Source of the DNA: Kocuria coralli
GTDB taxonomy: Bacteria; Actinomycetota; Actinomycetes; Actinomycetales; Micrococcaceae
Assembly: GCF_008831305.1 (NCBI RefSeq)
Contig: NZ_ML708618.1
Location: 62,001-126,000, forward strand
Length of the DNA: 64,000 nucleotides
Direction of reading: 5' to 3'
The notes under the pieces were generated by a model. It was not told the DNA's origin and ran no database searches. It saw only the letters and a list, made by a program, of their open reading frames with translations. Every line of letters starts with the position of its first letter. Position 1 is the stretch's first letter. The position numbers and the translations under genes were made by a program. Below, one piece after another: positions 47,143 to 56,386 of this stretch.

Positions 47143-47576
47143 ATTCCGATGGCGGTCGCGTTGGACGGCGCAGCCTGCTGCGGAGCGGCGAAAGCCGTTG
47201 CGTCCCGGCCGGAAGTGCGTTCGCTGCGGTCCACCTCGTAGCGGGTTCGGGCCAGGTCGTGACCGATGCGCGTTGCGATGAACTCCTCGCCTTCGTACCG
47301 CTGGCCGCCTCGCTCGTAGGAGTAGTCGCGCACCCGTCCGTCGGCGATGATGTTGTCGCCCTTGGCGAGCCGCTCGGCTCCCTGCTCAGCAGCACCGCGA
47401 TACGCGATGAGATCGTGGAAGGTCGTCTCCAACTGCGTGAAGGTGTTGTCGGGCTCCTTGCGGTAGTGCTCGATCCCGACCTTCATGTACAGACGCGCGT
47501 CACCGCGCTCGGTGTAACTGAGCTGCGGGTCCGAGGCGACGAAACCGGAAATGGACTGGTGGGTGCGAATGGCCAT
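47139..47576 (-). CDS. Single-stranded DNA-binding protein of the element
   Basis: 145-residue protein with an OB-fold (residues about 4-105: ISGFVASDPQLSY, YMKVGIEHYR, LAKGDNIIADGRV, EFIATRIGHDL). It likely protects the transferred single strand. The acidic C-terminal tip of replicative SSB is missing. GAGGA precedes the ATG. Separated from the coupling-protein gene by 82 bases, in the same direction. Confidence 0.85.
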   Translation of the reverse strand: MAIRTHQSISGFVASDPQLSYTERGDARLYMKVGIEHYRKEPDNTFTQLETTFHDLIAYRGAAEQGAERLAKGDNIIADGRVRDYSYERGGQRYEGEEFIATRIGHDLARTRYEVDRSERTSGRDATAFAAPQQAAPSNATAIGM

Positions 47577-47658
47577 GATGGCGTCCTCCTGGACTCGGGC
47601 GACCAGCCGTGCGTGGCCGCTGTGTCAGGCAGGTGCGCTTCCGCGCCCAGGTCCGCGC

Positions 47659-49437
47659 TCAGGAGGCGGGACGGCGACGCAGCAATGCTTCGAGTTCGTC
47701 GCGGTCCCTGCCGAGTTGCGCGGCATCGGCCCGGGTCGGCCAGGCGCGCAGATCGGTGACGATGGGCGGCGCGGAGCGCAGCATCGTGATGCCGGTGCCG
47801 AATGGCAGGGTGCGGATGCGGTCTGGAGGCAGGATCGGGACGCGGCGGATCGAGCGTTGGTTCGAGCGGGTGCCGTGGTCGCCGAGGGTCACGCTGTCGG
47901 TGTACTCGTCACGCTCACCGATGAGGGTGGAGAGGTCTTGAAGGTCGCGGCTGTTCGACGCGCCGCCGAGGATGATCTTGACGATGCTGGCGTCCCAGAT
48001 CGCGCCGGCCTGGTGTTCACTCCACCTGTCGCGCGCTTGGGCGAGGGACTGCAAGACCGGCATGGTCGTGATTCCAGTGCCGCCGCCTTCGGCCATGAGC
48101 GTCGGCAGCGACGGCAGTGGTGCGAGGTTCCCGATCTCGTCGAGCGCGAGCAGCAATGGCGGATCGAGTCGCGCTCCGGGTGAGCGTGCGGCGAGCCGCC
48201 GGGCGGTTTCGATGAGGTCTTCGACGAACGCCGCGACCAGCGATGCGGACGCTCCTGCTCCGGCACCGGTGGCGAGCAGGTAGAGGGTGCCTTGCTCGGT
48301 GAGGAAGGTCTCGGGATCGAAGTGTTCGTGAGGGCTTGGTGTGACGGCATCGAGTACGCGCGGGTCGGCCAGTGCGGCGAGTGCAAGGGAGACGCCTTGC
48401 CAGATGCTGTCGCGGGTCTTGGGGTCGGCGTCGATCATCGCGGCCAATGAGTCGTCCCAGCCCATCGCCGCGTTCGGGTGGGAGTTGAGGATGGCGACGG
48501 CTTCGGATGCGGCGCTGGGGTCGAGGGTCCACCGGAAGAGCTCGGCCGGTGGGCGGCCGTCGAGCGCGGCAGCGTGCAGCAGCGATTGGAGTGCGGTGCG
48601 GGTCTTGCCTTCCCAGAACCCGCCAGACTCGACCCCTCCGGCAGACAGTCCGGTGGCTGCGGCGAGTCCGTTGGCGCGGATCATCGCGGTCAGTGGATCG
48701 TCGCAGCCGCGAATGGGTGACCAGCGCAGCCCGGCGGGGATGCCTTCGGCGAGGTGTTGGGGGTCGAATACGGCGACCGGTCCGCCTTTGCGGCGTCGGG
48801 CGCGGAGGGTCGCGGTGAGGTTGTCGGGCCTGGTGCTGGTGGTGACGACCGCGCCGGGTGCGTCGAGGATCGCGTTGATGACGACGTGCAGGCCCTTGCC
48901 GGATCGTGGTGGGCCGATCAGCAGGATCGAGTCTTCGACCGATGCCCAGACCTTCGTGCCGCGACTGGCACCGAGTAGGTAGCCGACATCCTGCAGTTCG
49001 GGCGACTCCAAGGAGGGCCGCAGTGTGGCCGCGCGGTGAAGCAGTGCCTTGGCGGAGGCTGCGGTCTTGACCTCGTGGCTGGTCGCGATCCCCGCGAGTC
49101 GGTGCGGGTCGGTCTCGGTCTTCCGTGTGTGGCGGCGCAGCACGATCCACACCCAGACGATCACGGCGGCGAGTCCGCCGAGCAGTGCCGCGCTGATGAG
49201 CCAGTAGACGACCGGGTTGAGCCCGTCGGCATCGAGCGCGGTCGCCGGATCACCGGGGTTGAACAGCACGGCGAGCCCCGCCGCTGCGCCAGCGTCGGGC
49301 TGCGGTGCGCCGGTGAGGAACGCGGCGACGCTCCCAGCGGCACGGAGGACGAGAGCGATCCCGAACATGCCGATCAGGCCAATGAGGGCGGCGTTGGTGA
49401 GTTCGTCGCCCATGCCTCCGGCCTGCCGCTGGTTCAT
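47659..49437 (-). CDS. VirD4/TraG-type conjugative coupling ATPase
   Basis: 592-residue membrane ATPase that brings DNA to the secretion channel. Seen: two N-terminal membrane helices (about residues 17-40 and 77-100), Walker A GPPRSGKG at 175-182, Walker B LLLALDEIGN, and a TraM-recognition segment GITTMPVLQSLAQARDRW. Normal length for actinobacterial VirD4. The start overlaps the stop of the next gene upstream. It is the mark of a self-transmissible element. Confidence 0.93.
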   Translation of the reverse strand: MNQRQAGGMGDELTNAALIGLIGMFGIALVLRAAGSVAAFLTGAPQPDAGAAAGLAVLFNPGDPATALDADGLNPVVYWLISAALLGGLAAVIVWVWIVLRRHTRKTETDPHRLAGIATSHEVKTAASAKALLHRAATLRPSLESPELQDVGYLLGASRGTKVWASVEDSILLIGPPRSGKGLHVVINAILDAPGAVVTTSTRPDNLTATLRARRRKGGPVAVFDPQHLAEGIPAGLRWSPIRGCDDPLTAMIRANGLAAATGLSAGGVESGGFWEGKTRTALQSLLHAAALDGRPPAELFRWTLDPSAASEAVAILNSHPNAAMGWDDSLAAMIDADPKTRDSIWQGVSLALAALADPRVLDAVTPSPHEHFDPETFLTEQGTLYLLATGAGAGASASLVAAFVEDLIETARRLAARSPGARLDPPLLLALDEIGNLAPLPSLPTLMAEGGGTGITTMPVLQSLAQARDRWSEHQAGAIWDASIVKIILGGASNSRDLQDLSTLIGERDEYTDSVTLGDHGTRSNQRSIRRVPILPPDRIRTLPFGTGITMLRSAPPIVTDLRAWPTRADAAQLGRDRDELEALLRRRPAS

Positions 49438-49982
49438 GTCAGCCGCCGCACCGCGATCGAACCCGAGATGCGCCCAAGGAGGATCACCTCGTGTGTGCCG
49501 TCGGGTAGGTCGTCGAGGTCGATGAGTGCGCGAGCTTCGCCGGTTCCGGTGGCGTCGGTGTGGGAGACGATCGTCGCGACGGCGATATCCTCGCCGGGCA
49601 CGAACACCTCGGCGGTGACCTCAGCCAAGCGCGGCACTCGCCGGGCGTGGCGACTCCGACGAGTCTCCGGCACCGGATTCTCGGACGGGGCCGCTGCGCG
49701 TCGGGGCTTGTGGGTGCGGAGGATGTCGGTGAAGACACTCCCGTCGGATTCGCGCACCTCGACCCGAACCGCGATCGTGCGGTCCTTGGTGATGGCATCC
49801 ATGAGCGGCCCGAACGTCGCCCGCGTCCACGCGCCCGCGTTCGGCGATGGGAACGGTGTTCCATCGACCGTTGCGGTGAGGGCGCCGTCTTCGGCGACAG
49901 TCACGAGAACGTGCGGCAACTCCACGGGAGCCGTGGCATCTTCGTCGTTCGGGCCTGTTCGGCGCGGGCTGGTGAGGTTCAT
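49434..49982 (-). CDS. Hypothetical element protein between coupling and VirB4-type genes
   Basis: 182-residue protein I do not recognise. The N-terminal half reads like a short beta-rich domain (LPHVLVTVAEDGALTATVDGTPF), the C-terminal half ends in a hydrophobic, glycine-spaced segment (DDLPDGTHEVILLGRISG). ATG at 49982 overlaps the VirB4-type stop by 4 bases. It is held in the transfer operon by overlaps on both sides; a longer in-frame reading upstream runs over the VirB4-type gene and is not used. Confidence 0.7.
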   Translation of the reverse strand: MNLTSPRRTGPNDEDATAPVELPHVLVTVAEDGALTATVDGTPFPSPNAGAWTRATFGPLMDAITKDRTIAVRVEVRESDGSVFTDILRTHKPRRAAAPSENPVPETRRSRHARRVPRLAEVTAEVFVPGEDIAVATIVSHTDATGTGEARALIDLDDLPDGTHEVILLGRISGSIAVRRLT

Positions 49983-51463
49983 CGGTGGCCTCCGGCTGCG
50001 CGGCTGCTGGTGTCGAAGAGGGCGAGTTCGTCGGGGTGGAGTTGGTGTTGGCAGACGAAGCTCCTGGCCTTGATCCGCCACAGGCCTTGGCCGACGCCGA
50101 GGTTCGGCAAGAGCTGCTGCTCGGTGCCGGTCAGACCGAGAGCAGTGGCCGTCGGCCCGAGCTGGTCGGACTCCTGCCGGTACACGATCCGCGTCTCCGC
50201 ATTCGCCAGCAATGAGTTGGCCAGGGACCGCATGGCGGAGCCTTGGTCGCCCACGTTGTCGAGGTCGGTGAGCTTGTGGAAGATCAGCATGTTCGCGATC
50301 CCGTAGTGCCGTGCGAGCCGCCAGTGCGCGTCCATCCGCCGCAACAACGCCGGATGGCTCATCAATCTCCATGCCTCGTCGTAGATCACCCACCGCTGCC
50401 CGCCGTTCGGGTCGAGCAGCGCGGATTCCATCCATGCCGACGAGCACGTCATCAGCACCGAGATCAGCGTCGAGTTTTCGGTGACCCGTGAGAGGTCGAG
50501 AGAGATCATCGGCAACGACGGATCGAACGTGACCGTCGAAGGCCCGTCGAACAGACCGGCCAGGTCGCCGGCGACGAGACGGCGTAGCGCGTGGCCGACG
50601 AGTCTGCCGTCCTCGGCCAACCGGCCGTCGGCATCCGTGCTCGGGGCGAGGATGCGATCGACGACCATCGGCAGGATCGGCACGTCGTTCTCCCGCACTG
50701 TCTGGGTCAGGGCGATGTCGATCGCGGTGTGCTCCAACGGCGACAAACCCCGCGCGAGCACGGTCTCGGCCAGTGCACCGATCAGATCACGACGCCGGGC
50801 CGCGACGGTCGAGGCCCACTGCACGTCTGACAGGCCGCTCGGGCGGTGGCCTTCGTCGAGCGGGTTCAGGCGAGTGTTGAGTCCGTGCCCGAGGACGATG
50901 GCTCTGCCGCCGACGGCGTTCGCGACGGCGGTGTGCTCGCCTTTCGGGTCTCCGGGCACATACACGCGTCGTCCGAATGGCAGCGACCGCGTGTAGAGCG
51001 ACTTGGCCAGCGAGGACTTGCCGGAGCCGACGATCCCGGCCAGCACCACATTGGGTGCCGTGATGATCCCGCGTGCATAGAGCACCCACGGGTCGTAGAC
51101 GAAGCTCCCGCCCGAGTACAGGTCTTGGCCGATGAACACACCATCGGCACCGAGCCCGCCCTCGGCGACGAACGGGTACGCGCCCGCCAGCGTCGCCGAT
51201 GTGTCCTGATGTCGCGTCAGATGGAAGCGGCCCGGAGTGCGTAGTCGCGCCGCGCCAGGCTCGCCGGCCTTCGGCAGGTAGATCGTGGCGCGGCCCTCGG
51301 CACGCTCCTCTTCGGCCTTCGCCTTCGCGGCGGCGAGCGCGGTCCGCCGCTGCTCGGCGTGGAGCCTGGCCTCTGCCTTGCGGCGCTGCTTGCGGAGCTT
51401 CCGTCGCTCTTTCGACGGTGCCACCAGGACAGCGGTGTGCAGCCGCGCGCGATCCTCGGTCAC
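49979..51463 (-). CDS. VirB4-type conjugation ATPase (C-terminal part)
   Basis: 494-residue P-loop ATPase that powers the type IV secretion channel. Seen: Walker A GIVGSGKS at 143-150, an RXXVYVPGDPKGE strand, Walker B WVIYDEAW, and the following Gln-containing helix (HKLTDLDN). The first 60 residues are a Lys/Arg/Ala/Glu helix. GTG at 51463 is chosen because it overlaps the upstream stop by 4 bases. The N-terminal VirB4 part is missing and appears to be carried by the SCO6880-type gene at 53182-54651, so the enzyme is split. Confidence 0.9.
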   Translation of the reverse strand: MTEDRARLHTAVLVAPSKERRKLRKQRRKAEARLHAEQRRTALAAAKAKAEEERAEGRATIYLPKAGEPGAARLRTPGRFHLTRHQDTSATLAGAYPFVAEGGLGADGVFIGQDLYSGGSFVYDPWVLYARGIITAPNVVLAGIVGSGKSSLAKSLYTRSLPFGRRVYVPGDPKGEHTAVANAVGGRAIVLGHGLNTRLNPLDEGHRPSGLSDVQWASTVAARRRDLIGALAETVLARGLSPLEHTAIDIALTQTVRENDVPILPMVVDRILAPSTDADGRLAEDGRLVGHALRRLVAGDLAGLFDGPSTVTFDPSLPMISLDLSRVTENSTLISVLMTCSSAWMESALLDPNGGQRWVIYDEAWRLMSHPALLRRMDAHWRLARHYGIANMLIFHKLTDLDNVGDQGSAMRSLANSLLANAETRIVYRQESDQLGPTATALGLTGTEQQLLPNLGVGQGLWRIKARSFVCQHQLHPDELALFDTSSRAAGGHR

Positions 51464-52290
51464 AACACCAGCCCCCGCGCCTGCTTGACCGCCGTGATCT
51501 TGGCCGGCTCGAACCACGACCCATCCCGCTTCGCCGTCGGCAGGTCGGCCCGCTCCGGGGCGCCCGGAGACGAGTACGACACCAGCAGCTCCGGCTCGGC
51601 CTGCGCCGGAGGTGGCTCGATCTGTTCGGCGTCCTGCGGCGCGGCCTCCGGGTCGGTGTAGCGGCGCAGCAGCGAGACGTAGCCGACGTGCGGGTTCATG
51701 ACCAGCGCGTAGTCGCCCGAGATCGCCACGCGGTCGTTGGTGCCCTCGCCGGGTTCGTCGTAGACGTACCCGTTCTCCAACGCGGCCTGTGTGGTCTCGT
51801 CGCCGTAGTCCCACTGCGCGAGGTAGTCCACCGCATCGGCATGCCCCAGCTCGCCGAGGATGCGCAACGGCCGGTCGGCCTCCTCGCCTTGGAGGAAGAC
51901 CACGCTGACCCACCGCGACGGCGCGGCCTCCTCGACGGCGGGCTCGGGGCGCCAGGCGATCCGCCCCGCAGCGATGAACCCTTCCGCGAGCCGGTCGTAG
52001 GCCCGGTCGACGAGATTCGCGGCCTGGTGTAACTCTTGCGCAGCAGCAAGCGCGTCTCGCACTCCTGGCTCGTGGCTTCCGTCGTCGTCGAATGCGTGGG
52101 CGGCCTTGCGCTCGTGAGCATCGGCGATTTGGTCGAGTGCCTGCCGCAGCGAGCGCATCCCCGAGGACAGATCACCGATCACCCCGTACATCTCGGCGGG
52201 CTGATCGAAGCCCTGGCTCGCATGGGCGAGTCCGCGCAAGGCTTCGGATGCCTCAGCAGCGTCGGCAGTCGAATCGAAGAACGTGGGCAT
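51460..52290 (-). CDS. Hypothetical element protein with N-terminal helical region
   Basis: 276-residue protein without signal or membrane helix. Residues 1-120 are helical and hydrophilic (PTFFDSTADAAEASEALRG), the middle is a beta-rich domain (RWVSVVFLQGEEADRPLRIL, GYVYDEPGEGTNDRVAISGDYAL), and the end is Pro-rich. Found in this position in conjugative elements; function unknown. Start at 52290 has AGGAGG just upstream. It overlaps the VirB4-type gene by 4 bases and starts an operon unit, facing the divergent gene at 52379. Confidence 0.7.
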   Translation of the reverse strand: MPTFFDSTADAAEASEALRGLAHASQGFDQPAEMYGVIGDLSSGMRSLRQALDQIADAHERKAAHAFDDDGSHEPGVRDALAAAQELHQAANLVDRAYDRLAEGFIAAGRIAWRPEPAVEEAAPSRWVSVVFLQGEEADRPLRILGELGHADAVDYLAQWDYGDETTQAALENGYVYDEPGEGTNDRVAISGDYALVMNPHVGYVSLLRRYTDPEAAPQDAEQIEPPPAQAEPELLVSYSSPGAPERADLPTAKRDGSWFEPAKITAVKQARGLVL

Positions 52291-52366
52291 GGTGACCTCC
52301 TGGTGCCGTGTGATGGAGAGGTGCGCACCGGTCCCCGGTTCCCCGGTTGCTCGCGAGCTCGCTCGA

Positions 52367-52372
52367 TACGAT
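52367..52372 (+). promoter_or_regulatory. Candidate leaderless promoter of the inverted cargo gene
   Basis: TACGAT lies 6 bases before the GTG start, so transcription would begin at or near the start codon. Two overlapping palindromes, GCTCGCGAGC (52349-52358) and GCGAGCTCGC (52353-52362), lie just upstream and could be an operator. Confidence 0.4.
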
Positions 52373-52378
52373 GGACTC

Positions 52379-53158
52379 GTGGGACGCATTCCGGGGTACT
52401 ACGAGTGGGACGACGATGGCTTGACGCCCGGACGCAAGAAGGAGGGCGGGCTTCACCAGAACCTGTTCGATGCTGACGGCAGCTTGAAGGGAAGCGCTCG
52501 GTTCGTCCCTGCGGATGAGGTTGACCCCGATCCCGTCTATGTCACGGAGTACATCACAGAGCGCGTCTACGTCCCGGCCGAGGAGAGGCGCCTGACGCCA
52601 GAACAGCAGGAACTCGCTGATCTCATCAGCGAGGTACTCCTCGCGTTCATGGCCAAGGGAATCGAGCGGGCCAAGCCACACGTCAAGAAGTGGTGGATGG
52701 AGTCAGTTCGTCCATTCGTAGGCGAGCAGCGCGCCCGGTTGTCACAGCGGCGTCCAAGACGCCCGCTGAAGGCAGACCGCGCTCTACTCGAATCTGACCA
52801 CCTCCCCGATAGCTCCGATCAAGTCCCCGCTGAGAGCGCCGTGGCCGTCTCTCGCCCGAAGATGTCGAGCGCTGAAGCCCAAGCGCGGTATCTCGCAGCA
52901 ATGGCCGCGCGTGCATTCAGTGAGGAACAGCTGAGGATGGTTCGGGGCGCGGACATCATCGACGCGCAGAACGTCGCCGAGGTCGAAGCGAGGATTGCCG
53001 AACTGCCGCCCAGCGAGGTTCGGGAGTTGATGTCCAGGATGGTCACCGATCCTTCAATGCTCGGCGAAGAGACCCTGGCCGAGTTGGCTAGCGTGCTTGC
53101 GAGAGTCAGTCGCCCTGCCCAGGAAGAGCTCAGCCAGCTACCCCGAGAACGCGACTGA
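52379..53158 (+). CDS. Unrecognised cargo protein, opposite strand in the transfer region
   Basis: 259-residue protein of unknown function. It starts VGRIPGYYEWDDDGLTPGRK, has a middle helical segment (ELADLISEVLLAFMAKGIERAKPHVKKWWMES), a basic linker, and a C-terminal helical region (SSAEAQARYLAAMAARAF, RELMSRMVTDPSML). No signal peptide is seen; one amphipathic or weakly hydrophobic helix lies near residues 80-95. The strand is opposite to the transfer genes and the codon use is less GC-rich than theirs. A short -10 box and no ribosome-binding site suggest leaderless translation. Defence, entry exclusion or regulation are possible, none shown. Confidence 0.65.
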   Translation: MGRIPGYYEWDDDGLTPGRKKEGGLHQNLFDADGSLKGSARFVPADEVDPDPVYVTEYITERVYVPAEERRLTPEQQELADLISEVLLAFMAKGIERAKPHVKKWWMESVRPFVGEQRARLSQRRPRRPLKADRALLESDHLPDSSDQVPAESAVAVSRPKMSSAEAQARYLAAMAARAFSEEQLRMVRGADIIDAQNVAEVEARIAELPPSEVRELMSRMVTDPSMLGEETLAELASVLARVSRPAQEELSQLPRERD

Positions 53159-53181
53159 GTATCTCCGACGCCCTTTGGGCT

Positions 53182-54651
53182 CTACACCCGTCGGCAGAGC
53201 GGGAGCGCGGCGGCAGTGAACGCGGCGGCTTGCTGGCCGACGAGGAGCCGGGTTTCGCAGGATGCCTGGATTGCGGCCTGCTCAATCGCGGCGACAGCGG
53301 CGTCGAGTTCCTCGACGGTGGGCGCGGAGACTGCGATGAGGCCGGTGTAGCGGAGGATGCCGTGTCCGGCGGTGAGGTCGGCTTCTTGCTGGAGTACGTC
53401 GTGGTATTCGGCGGTCTGGGAGGCGTCCTCGATTTGGCCGATCTTCGCGCGTTGTGCCTGGTCGGAGATGTGCTCGACCTTCTTCTTGCGGATGTCGCGA
53501 GCAGCGGCATCGGACCGCATCGGGGTGCAGATCAACGAGAACGAACGTTGGATGCCGGTGGACAGCAGCACCGGCGACAGGAACCCCGGATAGACGAGCG
53601 ACCGAGGCCACTCGCTGACCCAGAGCACGGCGTGGTGAGCGGAGTCGGTGCGCAGCTTGCCCCAGGTCTCCGTGACCGCAACCGGCCCCGCAGTCGCGAG
53701 GGACTGGCCGAGCCTTCCGTGGCGTTCCAGTGTGGCCGCGATCGCGGGGTCGTAGGTGGAGCGCAGCATCACCGCGATCTGCCCTGGGGTCAGCCATCCC
53801 GACGGCGAGAGGTCGGCGGAGCGCAGCGCTGCGACGAGGGTGTTCATCTCTTGCCGCAGCACGGCGGCGGCACCGCGAATCCCGCCTCCGGCGGTCCTGA
53901 TCTGACGGGCACTGGTCTTCATGTCCAGTGACAGCGAGAGCGTGGTGGCGTGTCGTTCGCCGGTGGGTCCGGCGCGGTCGATGAGTTCGGCGTAGGTGTC
54001 GGCCGCCCACGAGCCGTCTGGGGTGCCGTGGGTGGCCCACCATTCGGCCAGTCCGGTGCCGGAGTCCGGGAGGGTGCGTTCGAGGACTTGCAGCGTCGCG
54101 ATCCGCCCGGAGCGGCAGACAGTGGCCAGTACGCGGCCCCAGGAGCTGACGCGGCGTTCCTGTTCGCCGGGGTCGAGGAGCACGAACGCGGGATGGGTGA
54201 CCTCGCAGACGACGGTCAAGGTGGCGGCGTGGGGGTCGTGGATCATTCCGGCACTGGTGTCGGGGTCGGTGTATTCGCGTAGTCGCGCCATGTCGCCGGG
54301 CAGTGCGAGGGTGCCGACGGGGCGCGGGACGATGATCCTGCGTCGGTACAGCAGTTGCCCGCCGGTGGTGCGCCACAGCCACCAGCAGGCGATGGGCAGC
54401 CATTCCACGATGGGCCGGCCTGCGATGGGTATCCAGGTCAGCGCTGCGGCGAGTACCCAGATGGGGGCGGTGTAGGCGAGGAGCATGCCGCCGCCGGCGT
54501 AGAACGCGCCGATGAGCGTGGCTCCGCCGATGGCGAGCGTGATGAGCTGAGTTAGCGACAGGCCGAGGAGGACGCCGCGGCGGGTGAGGCGGGAGAACTT
54601 CACCGGCACGAGTTCGCCCGCGGTGGGCCGGTCGTGGTTCGTGCTGCTCAT
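53182..54651 (-). CDS. SCO6880-type protein (PrgI-like and VirB4 N-terminal part)
   Basis: 489-residue protein with two N-terminal membrane helices (about residues 28-75) in a PrgI-like region, then a soluble domain typical of the SCO6880 family (LVPVKFSRLTRRGVLLGLS, LALPGDMARLREYTDP, VTETWGKLRTDSAHHAVLW). In actinobacterial conjugation systems this unit corresponds to the channel-bound N-terminal part of VirB4. The matching ATPase part is the separate gene at 49979-51463. Starts 4 bases from the stop of the VirB6-like gene. Confidence 0.85.
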   Translation of the reverse strand: MSSTNHDRPTAGELVPVKFSRLTRRGVLLGLSLTQLITLAIGGATLIGAFYAGGGMLLAYTAPIWVLAAALTWIPIAGRPIVEWLPIACWWLWRTTGGQLLYRRRIIVPRPVGTLALPGDMARLREYTDPDTSAGMIHDPHAATLTVVCEVTHPAFVLLDPGEQERRVSSWGRVLATVCRSGRIATLQVLERTLPDSGTGLAEWWATHGTPDGSWAADTYAELIDRAGPTGERHATTLSLSLDMKTSARQIRTAGGGIRGAAAVLRQEMNTLVAALRSADLSPSGWLTPGQIAVMLRSTYDPAIAATLERHGRLGQSLATAGPVAVTETWGKLRTDSAHHAVLWVSEWPRSLVYPGFLSPVLLSTGIQRSFSLICTPMRSDAAARDIRKKKVEHISDQAQRAKIGQIEDASQTAEYHDVLQQEADLTAGHGILRYTGLIAVSAPTVEELDAAVAAIEQAAIQASCETRLLVGQQAAAFTAAALPLCRRV

Positions 54652-54654
54652 CGT

Positions 54655-56031
54655 CTACTCCTTCGGTGGGCGTGGCGCGGGTGGCGGGGGCTGCTTCGGT
54701 GGCGGTGACGGGTCGGTGCTCGGCGGTCGTGGTGCCGGGCTCGACGGCGGTGTCGCAGGCGAGGCTGCGGGCGGTGGCGGTGTCTGCGCGGCTGCGTCGG
54801 CGGCGTGCTCGCCTTGGGCTCCCAGCGCGGTTCCGGCCTTCGGTCCGGCGGTCGCGGCGCCCTTGGCGACGCTCGCGCCGACTACGACCCCTGCCGCGAC
54901 GGGACCGGCTGCCGCTGCCCCGCCCCCGCCTGCTGCGGCCCCTCCACCGGCGGCTCTTCCGCCGCTCGCGGCGGGTGTCGGTGCCGGGGTCTTCGGCGGT
55001 GGCGGTGCGCTGCTTCCTCCGCTGGAGCCTCCGCCCGTGTTCCCGCCGCCGCTGCTGCTTCCGTCGAGTACCTTCTTCGGGTCGCCGCCGCCTTGGGGTT
55101 TGGTCGGGACTGGGATCGGGCGGTTGAGGGCGCTCTTGGCGTCCTGTTCGGAGCCGATCGCGTGGTACATGTCGAACCCGACGAACGCGATGAACTTGTA
55201 CGTCAGGTACGGGGCGAACGCGGCCATCGCCATGAGCACGATCCCCGCGATGGGATCGCTGACCGAGGCGAGGTCGGCGTCGATCGGTGCGGAGACCTGG
55301 GTGATCGCGACGAGGAACATCACGACGAGCACGAGCTTTGAGCAGATCAGCGCGACGACGAACATCGCCCACTTCCCGATCCACCCCCGCGAGGCATCCC
55401 ACGAGGCACCAGAGAAGGCGAGCGGGGCGAACACGACCGCGACCAGCAGGAGCGCTTTCCTGACGAGGAGGGACAGCCAGACGATCGCGGCGGCGGTGAT
55501 CGCGAGGCCGGCCATGAAGATCGTGATGATCGCTCCCACGCCGGGAGCGGCGATGTTGATCCCGACCAGCCCTGCGGCGAGGAGGGCGATCTTGTCGCCC
55601 ATCGACTCGGTTGTCTCCCCGGCGGCCTGCACGATCCCAATGCACAGCTGGTCGACGACTTCCAGCAGCAGCGCAGTGAGCGTGATGACCACGAACGACC
55701 CGAGCACGGACTTCGCCAGGCCGAGGGCGGCACGGGTGAGCGCGGTCGGGTCGCGGCGGATCAGGCCGGTGATGAGTTGGAGGCAGAAGAAGATCAGCAT
55801 CACGAAGACCGCGATGCCGAACAGCAGGTTGTAGACGGCGATATAGCCGGGCTTGGTGACATCCACCAGGGTTGTGGTGTCGAAGACCGACCAGACGGCC
55901 TCGAACAGCCATCCGGCGGCGGCACCCATCGCCTGGGCGAGCCAGTCGAACGGGGCCGCGACCAGAGAGGCGGCTCCTTCGCCGACGGCATCGCAGACCG
56001 AGGAGATCACGGGAACGTCGCACACGCCCAT
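54655..56031 (-). CDS. VirB6/TrbL-like conjugation membrane protein
   Basis: 458-residue multi-pass protein. About 7-8 hydrophobic segments are seen between residues 10 and 290 (NLLFGIAVFVMLIFF, LGSFVVITLTALLLEV, GAIITIFMAGLAITAAAIVW and others), followed by a 150-residue Ala/Gly/Pro low-complexity tail. This layout is that of VirB6/TrbL, the inner-membrane channel component. ATG at 56031 (MGVCDVP) is used; a GTG three codons upstream is possible. It lies in a tight transfer operon. Confidence 0.85.
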   Translation of the reverse strand: MGVCDVPVISSVCDAVGEGAASLVAAPFDWLAQAMGAAAGWLFEAVWSVFDTTTLVDVTKPGYIAVYNLLFGIAVFVMLIFFCLQLITGLIRRDPTALTRAALGLAKSVLGSFVVITLTALLLEVVDQLCIGIVQAAGETTESMGDKIALLAAGLVGINIAAPGVGAIITIFMAGLAITAAAIVWLSLLVRKALLLVAVVFAPLAFSGASWDASRGWIGKWAMFVVALICSKLVLVVMFLVAITQVSAPIDADLASVSDPIAGIVLMAMAAFAPYLTYKFIAFVGFDMYHAIGSEQDAKSALNRPIPVPTKPQGGGDPKKVLDGSSSGGGNTGGGSSGGSSAPPPPKTPAPTPAASGGRAAGGGAAAGGGGAAAAGPVAAGVVVGASVAKGAATAGPKAGTALGAQGEHAADAAAQTPPPPAASPATPPSSPAPRPPSTDPSPPPKQPPPPAPRPPKE

Positions 56032-56065
56032 CACGAACACCAGCTCTCGACGACGACAGTCGGGG

Positions 56066-56386
56066 TCAGACGGACTGGCCGACGTTCCAGAAGAAGTTGA
56101 TGAGCGTCACGCTCGCGCCGCAGATCACCGCCGCGCCGCAGGAGACGAGGACGCCGATCTTCCCGCGCGAGGCGAGGTGCGGATTCGACGAGTTCGCGCC
56201 GAAGCCCCACACGATCGCGGACACGATCAGCGCGAGCACGGACAAGATCAGGCCGATGGTCATCACCGCGCCGACGATGGTGCGCAGCTGGTTGATCCCC
56301 GGCAGGCCGTTGGTGTTGGGGTCGATGTTGATGTCCATCGGCACCAGCAGCGGCGCTGACATGACGTTGGCGAGCAGATCGAACAC
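56066..56386 (-). CDS. DUF6112-type small membrane protein (TrbC/VirB2-like), copy 1
   Basis: 106-residue membrane protein with two hydrophobic segments (IVGAVMTIGLILSVLALIV and KIGVLVSCGAAVICGAS), a pattern like pilin-type VirB2/TrbC. GTG at 56386 is chosen because AAGGAG stands seven bases upstream. It is similar in layout to the next gene upstream (88 residues), suggesting tandem duplication. Probable component of the secretion channel or pilus-like structure. Confidence 0.78.
   Translation of the reverse strand: MFDLLANVMSAPLLVPMDINIDPNTNGLPGINQLRTIVGAVMTIGLILSVLALIVSAIVWGFGANSSNPHLASRGKIGVLVSCGAAVICGASVTLINFFWNVGQSV

Noticed and set aside
49979-51913. Longer, 644-residue form of the VirB4-type gene
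   Set aside because: The added N-terminus is an out-of-frame reading of the upstream gene; GTG at 51463 overlaps the upstream stop by 4 bases.
53282-56023. 913-residue Arg-rich minus-strand frame
   Set aside because: Out-of-frame reading across the SCO6880-type and VirB6-like genes; composition is unlike a protein.
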